This document shows, piece after piece, positions 22,397-31,472 of a DNA stretch of 53,704 nt. The notes under the pieces are model-generated. The model had not been told where the DNA came from, did not search any database, and saw nothing but the letters and a program-made list of their open reading frames with translations. The position numbers were made by a program, and so were the translations under genes. The number at the start of each line of letters is the position of its first letter. The stretch's first letter is position 1. Source of the DNA: Metalysinibacillus jejuensis (lineage in GTDB: Bacteria; Bacillota; Bacilli; Bacillales_A; Planococcaceae); NCBI RefSeq assembly GCF_003057615.1, contig NZ_QAFW01000015.1, positions 1-53,704 of the forward strand. The letters run 5' to 3'.

Positions 22397-23902
22397 TTAT
22401 TTTTTCATTGTTTTGTTTTTAGCAAGATTAACGTGCCAAGAAAGTGCTTCATCTAGAAGGTGAGGTGTTTGTTGACCACCTGTTGCTTCGAATGCACGGT
22501 TATAGTAATCCCAAAGTTGTTCTTTATAGTCTGGGTGAGCACAGTTTTCGATAATTAATGGCACACGCTCTTTAGGAGCAAGACCACGTAAGTCAGCGAT
22601 ACCTTGTTCTGTTACGATTACATCAACATCATGTTCTGTATGGTCTACGTGAGATACCATAGGGACGATTGATGAGATGTCTCCGCCTTTAGCGTAAGAT
22701 TTTGTAACAAAAATACCAAGACGAGCATTACGTGCGAAGTCACCAGAACCACCGATACCGTTCATCATACGTGTACCCGATACGTGTGTAGAGTTTACGT
22801 TGCCATAAATGTCTAACTCAAGCGCTGTGTTGATTGAGATTAAGCCCAAACGACGGATAAGCTCTGGGTGGTTAGAAATTTCTTGAGGACGTAAGCAAAT
22901 TTTATCTGCATACTTTTCAAGGTTACCATAAACTTTTTCTTGTAACTCAGCTGTAAGCGTAATAGAAGTCGCTGAAGCGAACTTAACTTTACCTGCATCA
23001 ATTAGGTTGAATACAGCATCTTGTAGTACTTCAGAAGATACTACTAAATCTTCAAAGTCAGAGTTAGCAAAACCATCAAGTACAGCATTTGCTACTGAAC
23101 CAACGCCTGATTGCAATGGCATTAGTTGTTTTGTTAAACGGCCAGCTTCAATCTCTGAATGGAAGAATTCTAATAAAAGGTCTGCCATACGTTGTGTTTC
23201 TTCATCTGGAGGAACAATTAGTGATGGAGCATCTGGCTCTTCAGATACAACAATTGCTTTAATTTTATCTACATCTACTTTAATACCAATTTCACCGATG
23301 CGTTGTGTTGCGTCAGTCATTGGGATTGCTTCACGTTTACCTTGTTCGCCAGGAACATATACATCATGAATACCAATCATTGCTTCTGGGTGAGAAAGAT
23401 TTAATTCAATGATAATATTTTCTGCGTACTCAGCAAAAATAGGTGAGTTACCTACAGAAGTTGTTGGTACGATGAAACCATCTTCAGTAATAGCTACAGC
23501 TTCGATGATTGCATATTTAATTGGTCCGATAATACCTTGACGCACTAACTCAGCATTGTGAGAAAGGTGAGCATCTACGTATTTAATTTTGTCTGCATTA
23601 ATCATGTTACGAATACCAGGGTCAGCTTGGAAAGGTCCGCGCTTACTAATAACACCAGCTTCAGCTAAATGTTTATCTACTTCTGGTCCTAATGATGCGC
23701 CTGTGTAAACTTCGATTTGAAGCTTTTCATTTTTAGCACGCTCGACAAGTGCCATAGGAACAACTTTTGCGTCCCCAGCGCGTGTAAATCCGCTCATACC
23801 TACTACGTCACCATCTGAGAATAATGCTGCCGCCTCTTGAGCTGAAACAATTTTAGATTCTAGGCTTTTAATACCTAAACGTTTTTGTAAAGTTGCATCC
23901 AT
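22397..23902 (-). CDS. Succinate/acetate CoA-transferase (acetyl-CoA hydrolase family)
   Basis: A 501-residue member of the class I CoA-transferase family that includes AarC, ScpC and Ach1. GDVVGMSGFTRAGD opens the N-terminal domain. VVSSEVLQDAVFNLIDAG carries the glutamate that forms the CoA thioester in AarC. GIGGSGDFARNARLG and EQGIADLRGLAPKERV are further signature blocks. These enzymes move CoA between succinate, acetate or propionate; the exact pair is not set by sequence. ATG after GGGGAGGATTTTTACA. A LytTR regulator gene follows upstream in the same orientation and may control it. Confidence 0.88.
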   Translation of the reverse strand: MDATLQKRLGIKSLESKIVSAQEAAALFSDGDVVGMSGFTRAGDAKVVPMALVERAKNEKLQIEVYTGASLGPEVDKHLAEAGVISKRGPFQADPGIRNMINADKIKYVDAHLSHNAELVRQGIIGPIKYAIIEAVAITEDGFIVPTTSVGNSPIFAEYAENIIIELNLSHPEAMIGIHDVYVPGEQGKREAIPMTDATQRIGEIGIKVDVDKIKAIVVSEEPDAPSLIVPPDEETQRMADLLLEFFHSEIEAGRLTKQLMPLQSGVGSVANAVLDGFANSDFEDLVVSSEVLQDAVFNLIDAGKVKFASATSITLTAELQEKVYGNLEKYADKICLRPQEISNHPELIRRLGLISINTALELDIYGNVNSTHVSGTRMMNGIGGSGDFARNARLGIFVTKSYAKGGDISSIVPMVSHVDHTEHDVDVIVTEQGIADLRGLAPKERVPLIIENCAHPDYKEQLWDYYNRAFEATGGQQTPHLLDEALSWHVNLAKNKTMKK

Positions 23903-24050
23903 TGTAAAAATCCTCCCCTAAAAGTTTTTTGTGTATGGAATTTTAAAAATTAATAACAGAACCATCTTTTATAAGAATTTTCTGTTTATTAACCATGAAC
24001 TAACAAAGTTCTTTAGTCTATGTTATCACCAATTTGTCACATTTACTTTA

Positions 24051-24119
24051 AGTATAGCATGAAAGTGCTTAAAAAAAGTAAAAACGAGCTTTTTGACGCT
24101 TTATCGACAAGTTAAGCGT
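24051..24119 (-). promoter_or_regulatory. CoA-transferase promoter with upstream inverted repeat
   Basis: On the minus strand TGCTATACT (24051-24059) is an extended -10, but the -35 is poor, as for activator-dependent promoters. About 50-65 bases upstream is ACGCTT-N12-AAGCGT (24096-24119), a spaced inverted repeat in an activator position. The neighbouring LytTR protein is a candidate binder. Inference. Confidence 0.4.
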
Positions 24120-24142
24120 TTTAAAGTAGCTAACTATAATAA

Positions 24143-24177
24143 TACCCCTCTTTAGCAAGATTTGCAAAGAGGGGTAG
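24143..24177 (-). terminator. Hairpin after the LytTR regulator gene
   Basis: TACCCCTCTTTGC pairs with GCTAAAGAGGGGTA on the minus strand. The T-run (TTATTATT) is imperfect. Confidence 0.6.
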
Positions 24178-24181
24178 GTAA

Positions 24182-24832
24182 TTAGAACCCTAATGAACGA
24201 CGGAAGTAACTTGCATAGCGTTGGCTAACAGGAATACGTGTGTTGTCCTTCATAATAAGTAAGAATGTAGAATGTGAATCTGGTTGGATTTCTTCAATAT
24301 AATCGATATTAACAATATAAGAACGGTGACAACGAATAAATGAGTCTGGTGCTAGGAATAACTCTAAGTCACTTAAGTTTAAACGGTGGTACCCTTCACG
24401 ATTCATCGTTTTAACGAATGTTTTACGTAATTGTGTTTCTAAATAAATGACTTGGTCATGCTTAATAGGATACCAGCAGTCATCAATTTTCACAGTGATA
24501 TAGTTCGTTAAAAATGGTGAAGGTTTCTGAGGGAAAATAGCTGTAATAGCACCTTTTGTCTCACCTTCGTCAATGAGCGGGATACTCATACCGAAGTAAG
24601 AGACACCAAATACGTCTGGCTCGATATAAGAGTTAATTTTTTGCCCATAGCTCATCGCTTTATGCGCAGCTGAGCCTTCTTTTACTGGGTCGCCTGGCTT
24701 AATTTTTAAGTCGACTTTTTTACTTGGTTGATAATATACATACTCATCAGAGTTAGAAATAGCGATTGACGTATTCTCAGGGAAAAACTCCTTAATGACG
24801 TCCATGATCTCTTCAATTTGTTTAGGATCCAA
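24182..24832 (-). CDS. LytTR-family transcriptional regulator with N-terminal sensor-like domain
   Basis: A 216-residue one-component regulator. The C-terminal 100 residues are a LytTR domain: ITVKIDDCWYPIKHDQVIYLE, the RKTFVKTMNREGYHR turn and the DNA-contacting SFIRCHRSYIVNIDYIEEI. The N-terminal part has EFFPENTSIAISNSDEYVYY and YFGMSIPLIDEGETKGAITA, a PAS/Cache-like small-molecule domain in place of a response-regulator receiver. TTG start with CGAGGTG seven bases upstream. It sits behind the CoA-transferase gene in the same orientation, so it may sense a metabolite of that pathway. Confidence 0.82.
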   Translation of the reverse strand: MDPKQIEEIMDVIKEFFPENTSIAISNSDEYVYYQPSKKVDLKIKPGDPVKEGSAAHKAMSYGQKINSYIEPDVFGVSYFGMSIPLIDEGETKGAITAIFPQKPSPFLTNYITVKIDDCWYPIKHDQVIYLETQLRKTFVKTMNREGYHRLNLSDLELFLAPDSFIRCHRSYIVNIDYIEEIQPDSHSTFLLIMKDNTRIPVSQRYASYFRRSLGF

Positions 24833-25396
24833 TGTTAAACACCTCGTTAATATTCTTTTGATAAAAGAAATGATTATTTTCTATTTTACTACAAATCATA
24901 AAAAATAAAATAGAGAAGATTACGTAATAATTGACAAAAAATGTGTCTAAAAGGTGAACTTCGCTAAGTTTTCACATTCACACGTTAAGATGGAAGCGCG
25001 ATAAGCAAAGTAGTAACGATTACCTTTAGCAATTAACATTGCATTATAACATGATACCTATAGATGTACTAGTATAAGTTTTGAAGCGAATGACTGGCAA
25101 TAAAAATTATTTGAATAAATAATTTTTTTGAGATTTTGTCGCGAAAAATACAGTATATGTTAGAATAATAATAGACGGAAAAATAATAAAGGCCCTAATG
25201 TCCGGCAACAATACCAAAAGACCTATAATGTTTAAAAACTGTTGATTGCAACTTAATAACTATGTTAGGATTTATTTTATAGAAATAACTAGTTGATTAC
25301 TAGTGCTAATTATACAGTTTTTTTAATAGTGAAACAGTGAACAATGATTTTATACATAAAAACAAGTAAATAAAATGAAGAAAGTTGAGGATGATT
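24833..25396. other. 564-base AT-rich intergenic region
   Basis: No gene is supported. It separates the divergent LytTR and AraC genes. Seen: an AT-only hairpin with a T-run at 25102-25129, TATAAT at 25224-25229 without a matching -35, and the inverted repeat ACTAGT-TGATT-ACTAGT at 25288-25304 about 90 bases before the AraC-type gene. No known riboswitch fold is recognised. Confidence 0.5.
25288..25304. promoter_or_regulatory. Inverted repeat upstream of the AraC-family gene
   Basis: ACTAGT-TGATT-ACTAGT, each arm itself palindromic. It lies in the probable promoter region; possible autoregulatory site. Confidence 0.3.
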
Positions 25397-26197
25397 ATGA
25401 AAAAGGAATCGAGTGCAATAGCTGAGGCTATTTCAAAAACATACTTTCAAGAAGTCGACAGTGTGAGTCATTTTCCAAAAGTGGACCAATTTTTTGAGTT
25501 AGAAGCAAAACTTTTACATGAGATTTATAACTTAGAGGAAATACAAGCTAAGCGCACGTTAACTGAAGTTATTACCATATTAACGGAGCGTTTCGGCAAA
25601 GATGCCATTAGCGGCATGAGTACATATTTTACGGTCTTATCATCACTTGTTGCGCGAAAGTTATTAGATAACCAAGTGCCACCGAAAAAAGCATTTGCTT
25701 TTAATTATGCTTGTACAGAGGTTATTAGTGCAATGAGTCAAGCTAGCTTTTTACAAGTTGCAGAGGAACTAATTGAGTTTTATATCGATTTTATCGCAGA
25801 TCGCAAACAGCCGACGTACCGTCATCAAACAGTGAACAAAGTAATTATGTTTATTAATGATGAATTAGAAAGCAACTTGACGGTTGAAAATATTGCTAAG
25901 CACTTTCATATTAGTACGAGTCACTTGTCCCGCATATTTAGAGAGCATGTTGGTATTACGTTAGTGGAGTATTTAAACATTCGTAGGGTAGAAGAGTCAC
26001 AATATTATTTACGTCATACGACTAAAAGTATTACATCGATTTCTAACCAATTTCATTTTTGTAATCAAAGCTATTTCACGCGTATTTTCAAAAAATATAC
26101 AGGTGTCACTCCGAAACACTTCAGAGACAAACCGAACTACCCATTTTACCGTTTTGATTTAACGGAGCCCTTAGAAGTAGAAGAGGCGGTTTATTAA
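25397..26197 (+). CDS. AraC-family transcriptional regulator
   Basis: A 266-residue regulator. The C-terminal 100 residues form the two helix-turn-helix AraC domain: NLTVENIAKHFHISTSHLSR for the first, SITSISNQFHFCNQSYFTR for the second, then FKKYTGVTPKHFR, the family signature. The N-terminal 150 residues are helical and do not resemble a cupin sensor; I do not recognise their ligand. ATG at 25397 follows TTGAGG with a six-base gap. It is followed by a terminator and shares no operon, so its targets are unknown. Confidence 0.85.
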   Translation: MKKESSAIAEAISKTYFQEVDSVSHFPKVDQFFELEAKLLHEIYNLEEIQAKRTLTEVITILTERFGKDAISGMSTYFTVLSSLVARKLLDNQVPPKKAFAFNYACTEVISAMSQASFLQVAEELIEFYIDFIADRKQPTYRHQTVNKVIMFINDELESNLTVENIAKHFHISTSHLSRIFREHVGITLVEYLNIRRVEESQYYLRHTTKSITSISNQFHFCNQSYFTRIFKKYTGVTPKHFRDKPNYPFYRFDLTEPLEVEEAVY

Positions 26198-26201
26198 AAT
26201 A

Positions 26202-26226
26202 CGGGGCAGCTAGCCTCGTTTTTTTG
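26202..26226 (+). terminator. Rho-independent terminator
   Basis: CGGGGC-AGCTA... GCCTCG with one G-T pair, then T8. Confidence 0.7.
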
Positions 26227-26245
26227 TGAAAAGGAGGTTTAAGCA

Positions 26246-27025
26246 ATGCGTAGTAGAAAAGTGAAAAAAACGGCGAGTAAGTCTTCTCTATATTGGTATG
26301 CTATCATTGCTGTGATGCTTATTTTAGTCGCTTTAATTATAGCGATAGTCATGCAAAAAAATGGTCTTTTTTCTAAGGTGCAGCAACCTATTGAACAAAT
26401 ACCCGAAGTAGTAATTGAGCAACCGATTAAAGAAGAGCAACCGGCAGTACCAGCACACGAAGTCGATGAGAATGGTTATATAAAAAATCAAACGCTGCCA
26501 AAAGAGCCGACGTATATTAACGGTATTCTTATAGCGAGTAAACGCTACCCAATGCCTGCTGATTTTGCGCCTGGTGAGCAACCTGAAGCTAAGGAAGCAA
26601 AAGATAAGATGCTAGCAGATGCCAAGAAAGCAGGCTTTATACTCGATGCTTTTAGTGGTTATCGCTCTTATGATTATCAAAAAACGCTGTATGAGAATTA
26701 TGTAGCAAGAGATGGACAAGATGCCGCAGACCGTTATAGTGCGCGTCCTGGTTATTCAGAACATCAAACGGGTCTCGTTTACGACATTGGAGAAGTAGGC
26801 AAAGAGTCGTTATGGTTAACGGAAACGTTTGGAGAGACAGAAGCTGGGCGATGGTTGCGTGATCATGCACATCACTATGGTTTTATTATGCGCTATCCCC
26901 AAGGTAAAGAAGACATAACTGGCTACATGTATGAGTCATGGCATTTTAGATATGTAGGCGTGGAAGTAGCGACTACTATTTTTGAACAGCAAAGTACATT
27001 AGAAGAATATTTAGGTGTACAGTGA
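26246..27025 (+). CDS. VanY/LdcB-type D,D- or L,D-carboxypeptidase
   Basis: A 259-residue membrane-anchored cell-wall peptidase (M15B). A basic N-terminus and one membrane segment (about 16-33) are followed by a Pro/Glu-rich stalk and the zinc domain. FSGYRSYDYQ is the substrate-binding block, SEHQTGLVYD contains the zinc His and Asp (usual SxHxxGxAxD), and ESWHFRYVG has the catalytic Glu/His pair. It trims terminal D-Ala from peptidoglycan stems. VanY-like proteins in chromosomes of Bacillales are usually housekeeping, and no vancomycin-resistance genes are near. AAAAGGAGGTTTAAGC precedes ATG. Confidence 0.87.
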   Translation: MRSRKVKKTASKSSLYWYAIIAVMLILVALIIAIVMQKNGLFSKVQQPIEQIPEVVIEQPIKEEQPAVPAHEVDENGYIKNQTLPKEPTYINGILIASKRYPMPADFAPGEQPEAKEAKDKMLADAKKAGFILDAFSGYRSYDYQKTLYENYVARDGQDAADRYSARPGYSEHQTGLVYDIGEVGKESLWLTETFGETEAGRWLRDHAHHYGFIMRYPQGKEDITGYMYESWHFRYVGVEVATTIFEQQSTLEEYLGVQ

Positions 27026-27066
27026 AAAACGAGCTACCTCTTAATGAGAGGGAAGCTCGTTTTTTT
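27023..27066. terminator. Bidirectional terminator
   Basis: AAAACGAGCTACCTCT pairs with AGAGGGAAGCTCGTTTT between the convergent peptidase and CapA-like genes. Confidence 0.85.
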
Positions 27067-28204
27067 AGTGCCAAGTCGGTAAGCCGATATGTTGCTCAAC
27101 GTACGCGTTGTCCCACCCCATTTGATTGCCATACTGTTGTAATGGCATTACACGAAAGGCTGGCGCATCTACATGGCCGTTGTATACGTCACGCACAGCG
27201 GTAGTCGGTAAAAAATGTGCATCAACAGTTTCTGTTGTTGATTGATTAGCAGTAACTGTTTTACGTAAAGTAAGGCGCGCAATACCACCTACGTTCGTTC
27301 CTGCCCAAGGTTGAGCGGAGTAAAAGTTGCCTAATGAATAAAACACTGGCTTATCCTCAATCCATTCAAAAGGTTGCAAGACGTGCGGGTGGTGGCCAAA
27401 GATAGCATCAGCACCTGCCGCAAATAAATTTTTAGCTAATTGCTGTTGCTGTTCATTATGTGCCGTATTGTATTCTTCACCCCAGTGTAGCGACAAAACA
27501 ATAAAATCTACTTGAGATCGTAAAGCTTTAACATCCGCTGTTATCTTAGCCTCATCTAAATAAGATACAAGATAGTCTTTACCATCAGGGTGTGAAGTCA
27601 CGTAAGTGTTAGTGCCGTAAGTATAAGCAAGGATGCCTACAGCAATGTCTTCTACGTTAATAATACGTGCTTTTTGTTGATCCTCTTTAGAAGCAAAAGC
27701 ACCGGTATAAGGCATATTATAGCTTTGTAAATTTTGGATTGTCAGGAGTACTTGTTGCTCTCCTTTATCAAGCGTATGGTTATTCGCTATCGTTACAAAA
27801 TCCACACCACTTTTTTGTAAATCTCGAATAATATGTGGAGGGCTGTTGAAAGAAGGGTAAGTACTTAACCCTAGCTGTTCACCCGCTGGCATTGACTCCT
27901 GATTAGCCAATAAAAAATCTAAACTTTGCATTTGTTCGCTAACAGCGTCAAATGCGAATGTGAAATCTGGGTATGTATAAATCGGGTAATGTAATAAAAT
28001 ATCACCAATCATACCGATTGTTACTTCTGTTACGCTCGGCTCAATTACTTGTTCTACTTCATGGTCAAGCGCTACTTGTGGTGTCGCAGTTGAACGAGAA
28101 GTAGTTTGTTGTTTGATGCTAGTGCTTGCTAAGTAAGTGGTATAGCCAGCGATTAAACATAAAAAGAAGATTAATAAAACCTTAAATGATGCTTTCACAG
28201 TCAA
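27065..28204 (-). CDS. CapA-family (poly-gamma-glutamate capsule type) metallophosphatase-like protein
   Basis: A 379-residue protein with an N-terminal membrane anchor (about 8-26) and an extracellular CapA domain. Calcineurin-fold metal motifs: GMIGDILLH, then LLANQES, IANNHTLDKGEQ, LSLHWGEEY and FGHHPHVLQP. CapA is needed for polyglutamate capsule anchoring/export in Bacillus, but stand-alone homologues are common and capB, capC and capE are absent here. A role in the cell envelope is likely; the exact reaction is not known. Confidence 0.82.
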   Translation of the reverse strand: MTVKASFKVLLIFFLCLIAGYTTYLASTSIKQQTTSRSTATPQVALDHEVEQVIEPSVTEVTIGMIGDILLHYPIYTYPDFTFAFDAVSEQMQSLDFLLANQESMPAGEQLGLSTYPSFNSPPHIIRDLQKSGVDFVTIANNHTLDKGEQQVLLTIQNLQSYNMPYTGAFASKEDQQKARIINVEDIAVGILAYTYGTNTYVTSHPDGKDYLVSYLDEAKITADVKALRSQVDFIVLSLHWGEEYNTAHNEQQQQLAKNLFAAGADAIFGHHPHVLQPFEWIEDKPVFYSLGNFYSAQPWAGTNVGGIARLTLRKTVTANQSTTETVDAHFLPTTAVRDVYNGHVDAPAFRVMPLQQYGNQMGWDNAYVEQHIGLPTWH

Positions 28205-28287
28205 CTCTCCTAAAATTTAGTCATTGACCCATTATAACCATATAAACTATTTTTAGGAAGATGATGATGGCAAGTTAAACTAAGTAT

Positions 28288-28329
28288 ATAAAAAGTACAA
28301 TTTCTCAGTAAATGAAAAATTGTACTTTT
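28288..28329 (-). terminator. Rho-independent terminator of cls
   Basis: AAAAGTACAATTT and AAATTGTACTTTT pair across a loop; it is followed on the minus strand by T5. Confidence 0.75.
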
Positions 28330-28333
28330 ATGA

Positions 28334-29800
28334 TTATAAAATAGGAGAAATTAAGCGTGATAATGACTCCTTAAACTTAATTAAATTTGAACGGTTATTA
28401 TAAATGTCTAGCGTTAATGCTGTCGAATCTAAAATATCTTTTTCGAAGATTTCAGCAAGTTCATGTGAAATAGCATTGTCATAAATGAAAGCATTCACTT
28501 CGAAGTTGAGCTTAAAGCTTCGGACATCAATGTTAGCTGTGCCTACTGTAGAAGCTTCATCGTCAATGACAATCATCTTTGCATGAATAAAACCTTTCTC
28601 ATAAATATAAATTTTAGCGCCAGCTTGTAAAAGTTGTCCAACGTACGAGTAAGTAGCCCAGTAGACAAACATATGGTCAGGCTTATTAGGAATCATAATG
28701 CGCACATCTATACCTGACAGTGCTGCGATTTTAACAGCATCGAAAAAACTAATATCAGGAATGAAATACGGTGTTTGGATATAAACATAACGCTGTGCTT
28801 TATTGATAAGTTTTAAATAACCATCTTTAATCTGTTCCCAATCCTCATCAGGACCACTCGAAACGATTTGTACACCAGCATCTCCCTTTTTAGGTATGGC
28901 AGGGAAAAAGCTTTCGGAGTACTTTGTTTTATGATGTGCAGCTTGGTTCCAGTCGAGTAAAAAACGCGATTGTAGAGGATGGACAGAGCTACCTTCAATA
29001 CGCAAATGCGTATCACGCCAATAGCCAAATTTCTTTTTCAAGCCGAGGTACTCATCACCGACATTAAAGCCGCCAATATAGCCAATACGCCCATCCACAA
29101 TTACTAGCTTTCGATGGTTACGGAAGTTAAGGCGGGGGTTAATGAGTGGCATAATAGAAGGGAAGAATACTTCGACTTCGCCTCCAGCTTCGAGCAATGC
29201 GTTAAAATGACGCTTTTTTACACCACGAGAACCCATTTCATCATATAAAATTCGGACTTTGACGCCTTGCTTCGCTTTAGCGGTTAAAGCGTCTACAATT
29301 TTGATACCGAGTCCGTCTAAGCGGAAAATATAATATTGAATATGAATATGCTCTTTAGCTTGTTCAATATCTCGCAAAAGCTGCGCGAATTTCTCGTTGC
29401 CATCATCAAAAATTTGTATCGCATTATCTTGTGTTAAAACTGCCTCATTGTTACGAAGATGCATATAAATTAAATCATCATATTTATCTGCATTTTTAAT
29501 GCGAAATTCAAACTTATCTTGATGGATCGCATCCATTTGGTAATTTACTAGCTTTTCAATACCGATATACTTTTGTCCATCCCAACGGAACAAATGCTTT
29601 TGACGTAAGCGGCGCCCGAAAAGTAAATACAGTAAGAAGCCTAATAACGGTAAGAATGTTAGTACGAGAACCCATGCCCACGTTGAAGTAGGGTCTTTAC
29701 GCTCTAAGAAAATGACCGTAATTGCTAGTAAAATGTTAATGAGCAGGAGCACTACGAATAGATAATCAAAATCAGCAATAATAGTCAGCAAACGACGCAC
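28334..29800 (-). CDS. cls: Cardiolipin synthase
   Basis: A 488-residue phospholipase D-superfamily membrane enzyme that joins two phosphatidylglycerols into cardiolipin. Two N-terminal membrane helices (about 12-65) end in LLYLLFGRRLRQK. The two HKD catalytic motifs are HRKLVIVDGRIGYIGG and HAKMIVIDDEASTVGTANID, each with His, Lys and Asp. GDEYLGLKKKFGYWRDTHLR is a further family block. Full length for the family. It has its own terminator and no operon partner. Confidence 0.93.
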   Translation of the reverse strand: MRRLLTIIADFDYLFVVLLLINILLAITVIFLERKDPTSTWAWVLVLTFLPLLGFLLYLLFGRRLRQKHLFRWDGQKYIGIEKLVNYQMDAIHQDKFEFRIKNADKYDDLIYMHLRNNEAVLTQDNAIQIFDDGNEKFAQLLRDIEQAKEHIHIQYYIFRLDGLGIKIVDALTAKAKQGVKVRILYDEMGSRGVKKRHFNALLEAGGEVEVFFPSIMPLINPRLNFRNHRKLVIVDGRIGYIGGFNVGDEYLGLKKKFGYWRDTHLRIEGSSVHPLQSRFLLDWNQAAHHKTKYSESFFPAIPKKGDAGVQIVSSGPDEDWEQIKDGYLKLINKAQRYVYIQTPYFIPDISFFDAVKIAALSGIDVRIMIPNKPDHMFVYWATYSYVGQLLQAGAKIYIYEKGFIHAKMIVIDDEASTVGTANIDVRSFKLNFEVNAFIYDNAISHELAEIFEKDILDSTALTLDIYNNRSNLIKFKESLSRLISPIL

Positions 29801-29862
29801 CTTCTTTTTCTGTAATCTTTGTATTTACCATACTTCATATCGAATAAAAATGCTATCTGTCT

Positions 29863-29899
29863 AAAAAAAGCACAAAAAAGGCGTGGCCTTTTTCGTGCC
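29863..29899 (-). terminator. Rho-independent terminator
   Basis: On the minus strand GCACGAAAAAGG pairs with CCTTTTTTGTGC, then T7. It ends the repressor-MFS operon. Confidence 0.75.
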
Positions 29900-29904
29900 A
29901 TAAT

Positions 29905-31077
29905 TTAAGCTTGTGCTTGGCGTAATGATTTAGTAGAAGCGCGGAAAGTAAAGATTAAGCTGATTGAGATAAGTGCGATAGCTGCAGAGATGTAGAAGCC
30001 TAAGTTAGCTTGTTGTGTAAAAATCCAAGAAAAGAATAACGGTCCGATAATACGACCTAAGTTATCCATTGAATAGGATAGCCCTGCTGCAGCCCCGTAT
30101 TTACCGCCAGACTCTTTAGACGATAATGAAACGACACAAGTACGAGCTAAGGCATTACCAGCAGTAAACACACATAATGCTAGACCTGCAAACACTAAGC
30201 TGCTCGTTAAAGTGAATAAAATCATACCGATTGCTGTAATGACTTGTGCACCAATTAACCAACTTGTTTCGGTACCATCTTTAATGCGTCGAATGACCCC
30301 GCCTTGAATGGCAGCGTCTACAAAGCCACTAAACATAAAGAGGTAACCAACTTGTGTAGGTGTAATTTGGATGCGATCGATTTGAAAAAGTTGAAATGTC
30401 GCTTCTACCCCTGCAAGCATAAAGGTAACGAGGAAGGAGAACAAGAATAAATAGCGCACACGGTACTTTAAAAGGTTAGCTGCTCCTTCAGGGACGATGC
30501 TTCTTTTGTTGACATTATCTTTACGTTTGGCAGGCTCTTGTAACACGATGCTTGCATACACAAATAGTAAAGCAATGAGTGCCGCTGAAGTAAAGAATGG
30601 TGAGGTTAAACCGAAGTGACCACCTAATACCCCACCTAGTGCTGGCCCGAAAATAAAGCCAAGGCCTATCGACATTCCCATAAAGCCCATATATTTATTG
30701 CGGTCTTCATCACTTGACATATCGCCAATAAATCCGGTTACAGAGGTGTATAAAGCGCCAGAGAACAGTCCACCGATAATACGTGATATGTAAAGAATCG
30801 TTAAATTATTAATAAATAATGCAAAGATTAAAAAGCTTAGGCTAAAACCAACTAGCCCGGTTAAAATTAAAGGTTTACGACCAATGCGGTCTGATAGCGA
30901 ACCCCATAATGGAGCTGTGAAAAAGCTAGCTAAGGCATAGACAGTCAAGAGCCCACCGACGTGAACTTCTCCCCAGCCTTGTTGTACAATTACTTCCGGT
31001 AAAACGGGAATGATAATCCCGAAGCCTAAATACACAAGAAATTGTACAGACATCAATAATAAAATTGCTTTTTTCAT
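29905..31077 (-). CDS. MFS multidrug/metabolite exporter (DHA1, NorA/TetA-like)
   Basis: A 390-residue carrier with twelve membrane helices. Motif A is GSLSDRIGRKPLILTG, and motif C-like GFIFGPALGGVLGG in helix 5 marks a proton-coupled exporter. The start MKKAILLLMSVQF at 31077 was preferred because GAAGG lies eight bases upstream; the ATG three codons earlier overlaps the ribosome binding site. It lies 65 bases after a CsoR-family repressor gene with no terminator between, so expression is probably controlled by that repressor. Substrate unknown. Confidence 0.83.
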   Translation of the reverse strand: MKKAILLLMSVQFLVYLGFGIIIPVLPEVIVQQGWGEVHVGGLLTVYALASFFTAPLWGSLSDRIGRKPLILTGLVGFSLSFLIFALFINNLTILYISRIIGGLFSGALYTSVTGFIGDMSSDEDRNKYMGFMGMSIGLGFIFGPALGGVLGGHFGLTSPFFTSAALIALLFVYASIVLQEPAKRKDNVNKRSIVPEGAANLLKYRVRYLFLFSFLVTFMLAGVEATFQLFQIDRIQITPTQVGYLFMFSGFVDAAIQGGVIRRIKDGTETSWLIGAQVITAIGMILFTLTSSLVFAGLALCVFTAGNALARTCVVSLSSKESGGKYGAAAGLSYSMDNLGRIIGPLFFSWIFTQQANLGFYISAAIALISISLIFTFRASTKSLRQAQA

Positions 31078-31142
31078 TAGGCTCATCCTTCTTTCTATTT
31101 CAAATTGATATACCTATTATTCCCTAATAAGAAGTCATGAAA

Positions 31143-31442
31143 CTATTTACGCATAAGCTTTTGAATGGTAGTGCCGAGCTCATCTAAAACGGCATCATCT
31201 CCTTCGAGCAGTCGTTCTTTCACACAAGATTTTAAATGCCCATCTAATAAAATACGTGCCACACTATTTAAAGCAGCTTGGCTAGCAGCAAGTTGCGTAA
31301 TAATGTCATCGCAATATACATCATTATCAATCATGCCTTTAATGCCACGAATTTGCCCTTCTACTCGGTTGAGGCGCGTCGTTAAATCTTTTTTAGTTGC
31401 TATTGAGTGATGGCTTTTTCGGCAATGCGTTTCTTTTTCCAT
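31143..31442 (-). CDS. CsoR-family metal-sensing repressor
   Basis: A 99-residue CsoR/RcnR-family repressor. It has the Cys-His-Cys set of copper sensors, C44, H69 and C73 (in VYCDD and DGHLKSC), unlike the CstR at 1061. Conserved RLNRVEGQIRGIKGM supports DNA binding and tetramer formation. The N-terminus is His/Cys-rich (THCRKSHHS). Copper genes such as copZ and copA are absent from the window, and the downstream gene is an MFS exporter, so either copper acts on targets elsewhere or the ligand differs. AGGAGGTGTTACT precedes the ATG. Confidence 0.85.
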   Translation of the reverse strand: MEKETHCRKSHHSIATKKDLTTRLNRVEGQIRGIKGMIDNDVYCDDIITQLAASQAALNSVARILLDGHLKSCVKERLLEGDDAVLDELGTTIQKLMRK

Positions 31443-31472
31443 AGTAACACCTCCTACGATATAACTGTCTTA

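Noticed and set aside
25102-25129. AT-only hairpin with T-run as a terminator
   Set aside because: No gene ends nearby on either strand and AT-only stems arise by chance in AT-rich DNA.
25160-25260. Possible riboswitch-like segment (GGCCCTAATGTCCGGCAAC) in the long intergenic region
   Set aside because: I could not fold it into any known riboswitch consensus; kept only as intergenic.
26246-28204. Vancomycin resistance or capsule locus
   Set aside because: Single VanY-like and CapA-like genes only; no vanH/A/X, capB, capC or capE nearby.
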